From: Bradyrhizobium sp. CCBAU 051011
Lineage (GTDB): Bacteria > Pseudomonadota > Alphaproteobacteria > Rhizobiales > Xanthobacteraceae
NCBI RefSeq assembly: GCF_009930815.1
Contig: NZ_CP022222.1
Location: 4,754,501-4,818,500 of the forward strand
Direction of reading: 5' to 3'
DNA: 64,000 bases
In this document: in pieces, positions 60,226 through 64,000 of the stretch
How positions within the stretch are numbered: the first letter of the stretch is position 1
How the letters are laid out: every line of letters starts with the position of its first letter
Notes under the pieces: model-generated
Databases searched by the model: none
Told to the model about the DNA's origin: nothing
What the model saw: only the letters and a program-made list of their open reading frames with translations
Program-made: the position numbers and the translations under genes

Positions 60226-61761
60226 CTAGGTTCCCAGTCTCTGAATCTTGTGCGTCCCGCGGGCGAGCGAGACGTGCTTGGTTTCCATGTAGAAGTCGAA
60301 CGAATAGTCGCCGCCGTCGCGGCCTATCCCTGAGGCCTTCATGCCGCCGAACGGTGTCGGCAGATGACGGACGTTTTCGGAGTTGAGCCAGATCATGCCC
60401 GCCTCCAGCGCATCGGCCACCCGCAGCGCCCGGCCCATGTCGCCGGTCCAGACATAGCCGGTCAGGCCGTATTGCACGCCATTGGCGATCTCGACGGCGT
60501 CCTTCTCGTCCTTGAAGGGGATCACGGTCAGGAACGGGCCGAACACCTCCTCCTGCGCTACCCGCATCTTTGAATGTGCGCCGGTGACCAGCGTCGGCTG
60601 CACGTAATGACCGCCGCCCGGGCCGTCGTGCGGCTTGCCTCCGACCGCAATGGTGGCGCCGTCCTTTTTGGCGACCTCGAAATAGCTGCAGACCTTTGCC
60701 AGATGCCGCTCATGGATCAGCGGCCCGATTTCGGTGGCGGGATCGAGGGGGTGCCCGACCTTCAACGCCTTTACCCGCGCCGTCAGCTTCTCGATGAATT
60801 TGTCGGCGATGCCTGCCTGGACCAGCAGCCGGCTGGAGGAGGTGCAGCGCTCGCCATTCAGCGAGTAGATCATGAAGACGACCGCATCCAGCGCGCGGTC
60901 GAGATCGGCGTCGTCGAACACGATCACCGGGTTTTTGCCGCCGAGCTCGAAATGGACGCGCTTGAGGGTAGGAGCGCCCTGCGCCATGATCGCAGATCCC
61001 GTAGCGCTCTCGCCGACAAAGCCGATCGCCTTGATGGCGGGATGCTCGGTCAGCGCCTTGCCGGCCTCTTCGCCGATGCCGTGGACGGTGTTGAGCACGC
61101 CGTCGGGAAGGCCCGCCTGTTTTGCGAGCTTTGCCAGCAGGTCCGCCGTGACCGGCGACCATTCCGCCGGCTTGTGCACGACCGTGCAGCCGGCAGCGAG
61201 CGCGGGCGCGATCTTCCAGGTCGACAGCATGAACGGCGTGTTCCAGGGCGTGATGACGCCGACCGGGCCGATGGGGACTCGGGTCGAGATGTTCCAGTGC
61301 TCCTCGGAGGGCGTGTTGAGTCCGTCCCGGGCCTCGCCGCATTTGTCGGCGAAGAAGCGGAAATTCTCCGCCGCCCGGATCGCGGCCTTGGCCATGAAGC
61401 GATGGGCCTGGCCTGTGTCGATGCATTCGAGCACCGCGATATCGTCGGCGTTGTCCTCGATTGCATCGGCCACGCGATGCAGCAACTTCTTCCGCGCCGC
61501 CGCCGGCATCTCGCGCCAGGACTTGAAGGCACAGATTGCGGCGCTGGCGGCGCGGTCGACGTCCTCGGCGTTGCCGCGGGCGACAGACGCCAGCACCGCG
61601 CCGTCGACCGGCGACTTCGTCTCAAAAGTCTGCCCCGAAGCCGACGGCACGGTCTTGCCGTCGATCATGTGCCCGATGCCGTCGCTCTTCAGCTTGGTGA
61701 GCAGGGGGGCTGCGCGGTCGCGATTGGCCTGAAACCCGTCCTTAGGTGTCACCTTATCCAT
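60226..61761 (-). CDS. hpaE: 5-carboxymethyl-2-hydroxymuconate semialdehyde dehydrogenase
   Basis: A 511-residue NAD-dependent aldehyde dehydrogenase. Oxyanion Asn174 is in TPWNTPF, the NAD-site Lys197 in VHKPAEWSP, the general base Glu272 in FELGGKNP and the nucleophile Cys306 in NGERCTSSS. The position between hpaF and hpaD identifies it as HpaE, which oxidises the ring-cleavage aldehyde to 5-carboxymethyl-2-hydroxymuconate. The ATG lies within the end of hpaF (overlap of eight bases) and has GGTGGAGG upstream. Confidence 0.92.
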   Translation of the reverse strand: MDKVTPKDGFQANRDRAAPLLTKLKSDGIGHMIDGKTVPSASGQTFETKSPVDGAVLASVARGNAEDVDRAASAAICAFKSWREMPAAARKKLLHRVADAIEDNADDIAVLECIDTGQAHRFMAKAAIRAAENFRFFADKCGEARDGLNTPSEEHWNISTRVPIGPVGVITPWNTPFMLSTWKIAPALAAGCTVVHKPAEWSPVTADLLAKLAKQAGLPDGVLNTVHGIGEEAGKALTEHPAIKAIGFVGESATGSAIMAQGAPTLKRVHFELGGKNPVIVFDDADLDRALDAVVFMIYSLNGERCTSSSRLLVQAGIADKFIEKLTARVKALKVGHPLDPATEIGPLIHERHLAKVCSYFEVAKKDGATIAVGGKPHDGPGGGHYVQPTLVTGAHSKMRVAQEEVFGPFLTVIPFKDEKDAVEIANGVQYGLTGYVWTGDMGRALRVADALEAGMIWLNSENVRHLPTPFGGMKASGIGRDGGDYSFDFYMETKHVSLARGTHKIQRLGT

Positions 61762-62152
61762 TGCTAGCCTCCACCTTCAGAGCTTCGTGGATGTTGTTGC
61801 GTTTCCAGCTTGTTTCCTTGTCGTTGATCTGCATGTCGAACGACAGCGCGAACTTTTCGTTCGCAAAGACCGGATCGAGATAGGCCGACAAGGCCTTGAA
61901 AATATGTTCGCCCGCCTTCTTGCGGGTGGCGAGGTCGCGGCCCTCACCGAGGCGCAGCACCATGTCGAGGAAGCAGTAATCCTGGCGGCCGTCGGCAATC
62001 GCATAATGCTCGCATTTGACGGCGCGGACTCTGATACCGCCGAGCGGGAAGATGCCGGTCTCGACCGCGGCCTTGCGAACCAGCTCCACGACGCCGACCA
62101 TGTCGACGCGTCCGTCAAGATTGCCTGAATATTCAATCGTGAAGTGCGGCAT
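61754..62152 (-). CDS. hpaF: 5-carboxymethyl-2-hydroxymuconate delta-isomerase
   Basis: A 132-residue tautomerase-superfamily protein. The N-terminal proline after Met1 (MPHFTIEYSGN) is the catalytic base once Met is removed. GIRVRAVKCEHYAIADG and FLDMVLRLGEGR match HpcD/HpaF (CHMI). It isomerises 5-carboxymethyl-2-hydroxymuconate to the 2-oxo form for the following decarboxylation. It lies 29 bp after hpaH and overlaps hpaE. The C-terminal tail beyond the fold is slightly longer than in E. coli HpcD. Confidence 0.9.
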   Translation of the reverse strand: MPHFTIEYSGNLDGRVDMVGVVELVRKAAVETGIFPLGGIRVRAVKCEHYAIADGRQDYCFLDMVLRLGEGRDLATRKKAGEHIFKALSAYLDPVFANEKFALSFDMQINDKETSWKRNNIHEALKVEASNG

Positions 62153-62181
62153 GTTGCGATGGCTCCTGTCGTCCTAAAGCT

Positions 62182-62988
62182 TCAGGCGAAGTAGCAGCTC
62201 ACCGAGCCGTAAGGGCCGTAATCCGCCTGGATCGTGTCGCCCTTGCGGGTCTCGATCGGACGAATGAACGATCCCGCCAGCACCACCTGTCCGGCTTCCA
62301 GCGCGAGGCCGTTCGGCGCGATCTTGTTGGCGAGCCAGGCTACCGACGTGGCGGGATGATTGAGCACGCCGGCCGCAAGCCCGGTTTCCTCGAGCTGGCC
62401 GTTGCGGAAACACAGCGCGCCGATCCAGCGCAAATCCGCGTCCATCGGCCGGATCGGGCGGCCGCCGAGCACGATGCCGGCATTGGCGGCGTTGTCGGCG
62501 ATGGTGTCAAAAATCTTCCGCGTCGACTTGGTTTGCGGATCGACCCGCTCGACCCTTGTGTCGAGGATTTCGAGCGCGGGCACCACGAAATCGGTGGCAT
62601 TGAGCACGTCGAACATGGTGCAGTCCGGCCCCGCCAGCCGCGACTTCATGACAAAGGCAAGCTCGGCCTCGACGCGGGTGCCGATGAAGCGGTCCGAGGG
62701 CACCAGTCCGCCGTCGGCAAAGAACATGTCGTCGAGCAGGATGCCGGAATCCGGCTCGTCGATATTGAGCGCGCTCTGCATCGCCTTCGAGGTCAGGCCG
62801 ATCTTGTGGCCCTTCACGACACGTCCCTGCGCGACCTTCATCTCGACCCAGGCTTTCTGAATAGCGTAGGCATCCTCGATCGTTATGGCGGGATGTTCGA
62901 GCGAAAGCTGGCGGATCTGCTTGCGCGTCTTTTCGGCCTGATCGAGCCGCGCGGCGGCGCTGCGGATATCGTCTGTTGAGAGGGCCAT
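62182..62988 (-). CDS. hpaH: 2-oxo-hept-4-ene-1,7-dioate hydratase
   Basis: A 268-residue FAH-superfamily hydratase of the HpaH/HpcG type. [13 protein letters not shown] near 59, the metal glutamates in [12 protein letters not shown] (about 103-114), and [16 protein letters not shown] followed by [11 protein letters not shown] are characteristic. It hydrates 2-oxohept-4-ene-1,7-dioate to 4-hydroxy-2-oxoheptanedioate. It is first in the - strand hpa operon, divergent from hpaR. No strong Shine-Dalgarno sequence is seen, but an inverted repeat (63002-63027) lies just upstream of its start and could affect initiation. Confidence 0.93.
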   Translation of the reverse strand: MALSTDDIRSAAARLDQAEKTRKQIRQLSLEHPAITIEDAYAIQKAWVEMKVAQGRVVKGHKIGLTSKAMQSALNIDEPDSGILLDDMFFADGGLVPSDRFIGTRVEAELAFVMKSRLAGPDCTMFDVLNATDFVVPALEILDTRVERVDPQTKSTRKIFDTIADNAANAGIVLGGRPIRPMDADLRWIGALCFRNGQLEETGLAAGVLNHPATSVAWLANKIAPNGLALEAGQVVLAGSFIRPIETRKGDTIQADYGPYGSVSCYFA

Positions 62989-63001
62989 GAGCGTCCGGCT
63001 G

Positions 63002-63027
63002 TTTCAGCAAAAAAGCGGGTGCTGAAA
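63002..63027. promoter_or_regulatory. Inverted repeat TTTCAGCA/TGCTGAAA upstream of hpaH
   Basis: Perfect 8-bp arms (63002-63009 and 63020-63027) are separated by 10 bp and lie 13 bases before the hpaH ATG. It may be a hairpin in the hpaH leader or a second binding site for the regulator. Confidence 0.45.
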
Positions 63028-63032
63028 TTTGT

Positions 63033-63044
63033 TTAACATGTTAA
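63033..63044. promoter_or_regulatory. Operator candidate TTAACATGTTAA between hpaH and hpaR
   Basis: A perfect 12-bp AT-rich palindrome 45 bp from the hpaH start and 90 bp from the hpaR start. MarR-family regulators typically bind such sites, so it is the obvious candidate for HpaR repression of hpaH and of its own gene. Confidence 0.6.
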
Positions 63045-63134
63045 GTTATCCGACGCAAACTGATTTGGTGCTTGTTGCGCCGCAAAACTTTATCCTTCGC
63101 GACGTCGAGGATTCCCGATGGCGGATCACCAGAG

Positions 63135-63671
63135 ATGACAGGCAAGAAATCGCCGAACGGATCGCGTTCGGACCAGGAGGGGACACCGGAAGCGCGCCGC
63201 GGGCCGATGCGCGAATTCTCGCGTTCGCTGCCGATGTCGCTCTTACGCGCGCGCGAAGCCGTGATGCGCCAGTTCCGCCCATCCTTGCGCAACCATGGCC
63301 TGACCGAGCAGCAATGGCGGATCCTGCGCGCACTGACGGCGGTGGATACCATCGAGGTGACGGAGCTGGCGCGCGTCGCGTTTCTGCTGGGGCCGAGCCT
63401 GTCGCGCATCCTGCGCGATCTCGAAGCGCGCGACCTGATCGAGCGCCGTGCCGCCAAGACGGACCTGCGCCGCGGCGAGGTATCGATCTCGTCCAAGGGC
63501 TTGAAGCTGATCGAGGCCGTGGCGCCGACCTCGGAAGCCATCTACGCCGAGATCACCCAGCGCTATGGCGCGCGCAAGCTCACTGAGCTGCAAGACATGC
63601 TGGGCGAACTGGAGCGCAGCCTTGCGGCGATGGAAGTAGCAAGTGAGGGCGATGCGGAGGCGGATGAGTAA
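63135..63671 (+). CDS. hpaR: Homoprotocatechuate operon regulator (MarR family)
   Basis: A 178-residue winged-helix regulator. The HTH core is LTEQQWRILRALTAVDTIEV then ELARVAFLLGPSLSRILRDL, and the wing contains AAKTDLRRGEVSISSKG, which is typical of HpaR. It has a basic N-terminal extension of about 25 residues. HpaR represses hpa genes until homoprotocatechuate or related acids bind. It is divergent from hpaH, with palindromes in the 146-bp gap. ATG 63135 is chosen over in-frame upstream starts, which would run through the operator region. Confidence 0.88.
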   Translation: MTGKKSPNGSRSDQEGTPEARRGPMREFSRSLPMSLLRAREAVMRQFRPSLRNHGLTEQQWRILRALTAVDTIEVTELARVAFLLGPSLSRILRDLEARDLIERRAAKTDLRRGEVSISSKGLKLIEAVAPTSEAIYAEITQRYGARKLTELQDMLGELERSLAAMEVASEGDAEADE

Positions 63672-63716
63672 GCACAAATTTGCATGATGCTACCGAGCCG
63701 ATGCATAGCGGCCGGG

Positions 63717-63736
63717 CAAATGATTGCAATCATTTG
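63717..63736. promoter_or_regulatory. Perfect 20-bp palindrome upstream of the Ldh-family gene
   Basis: CAAATGATTGCAATCATTTG is fully self-complementary and AT-rich in a GC-rich background. It lies 149 bp before the ATG at 63885 and 46 bp after hpaR. It is a strong candidate operator for a dimeric regulator, different in sequence from the hpaH/hpaR palindrome. Confidence 0.6.
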
Positions 63737-63884
63737 GCTAAATGCGATCGAGGCGAGTAGACATTCGCGCGGTTTTTCGCTCAAAGTGCCGGCCAAGCCG
63801 GTCATGAAAACCGGCGCGGGAGTCGCGGGCCTGGCTGCTTAAACGCAGTCTTCCGCCGTGCAAGGACAGGGCTGAAATCCGGAC

Positions 63885-64000
63885 ATGGTCACCATCAAAG
63901 TCAACAATCTGATCGATTTCGTCGCAGAGGTTTTTTCCCATTCGGAATCTTCGCCCGAGGAAGCAAGGCGCATCGCGACCTATCTCACGACGGCCAATCT
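63885..64000 (+). CDS. Malate/L-lactate dehydrogenase-family oxidoreductase (5' part only)
   Basis: The first 38 codons and part of the next are in the window: MVTIKVNNLIDFVAEVFSHS, then SSPEEARRIATYLTTANL. The pattern of an N-terminal helix followed by EEARxxAxxLxxANL is that of the Ldh_2 family (malate, L-lactate, ureidoglycolate and sulfolactate dehydrogenases), whose next motif GHDSHG would lie beyond the edge. The substrate is unknown. No strong ribosome-binding site is visible before ATG 63885. Confidence 0.65.
   Translation, partial: MVTIKVNNLIDFVAEVFSHSESSPEEARRIATYLTTAN

Overview
The window looks like chromosome from Bradyrhizobium or a close relative (Nitrobacteraceae, Alphaproteobacteria). 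The evidence is high GC, genes packed on both strands, families of short palindromic intergenic repeats typical of that group, and a gene content of many chemoreceptors and acyl-CoA and aromatic-acid catabolic enzymes. I saw no rRNA, tRNA, CRISPR array, transposase or phage gene. Assignments come from reading motifs and recalling families; no database search was run.

Layout. 75-3843 is a complete four-enzyme tetronate (threonate-type sugar acid) route: otnC faces divergently away from ltnD-otnI-otnK. 4018-15134 is an array of five chemoreceptor genes, all on the + strand. Their sensor regions differ but their cytoplasmic signalling modules are nearly the same; an AraC-type regulator sits before the fifth. 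15280-31148 holds mostly single genes: a thiolase-like protein, nitronate monooxygenase, Baeyer-Villiger-type monooxygenase, class V aminotransferase, yghU with an alpha/beta-hydrolase-fold protein, flavin reductase-like protein, acyl-CoA dehydrogenase, exported M20 amidohydrolase, VOC protein, htpX, a LysR regulator and a Tat-exported flavoprotein resembling cytokinin dehydrogenase. 31527-42812 is an acyl-CoA island: two SDRs, three crotonases, an acyl-CoA dehydrogenase, two acyl-CoA ligases, a phosphotransferase-family protein with a DUF6285 partner, and a GFA-type zinc protein. Next come ppc (PEP carboxylase), an exported SMP-30 protein, and an SDR/thiolase/OB-fold set (46096-50210).

50415-54133 is a tight four-gene unit (AtuA-like, AtuA-related, amidase, DUF2848) that I cannot place in a known pathway. 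54135-56492 has a degenerate GT51 protein facing a 2OG-Fe(II) oxygenase and alkB. 56599-63671 is a homoprotocatechuate meta-cleavage cluster: hpaR is divergent from hpaH-hpaF-hpaE-hpaD, followed by a fumarylacetoacetase-family protein and a ThDP enzyme. The window ends inside a gene for a malate/L-lactate-dehydrogenase-family oxidoreductase, preceded by a perfect 20-bp palindrome.

Together the genes suggest a plant- or soil-associated bacterium that senses many small molecules and feeds sugar acids, aromatic acids and acyl-CoA substrates into central metabolism, with PEP carboxylase supplying oxaloacetate. From 15.2 kb onward about twenty intergenic repeats occur. Three families share the termini CGTCAT/ATGACG. 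None was seen in the first 15 kb. The points most worth following up are the AtuA/amidase/DUF2848 operon, the receptor array, the cytokinin-dehydrogenase-like protein with an altered active-site position, the shared-terminus repeats, and several clear palindromic operator candidates.
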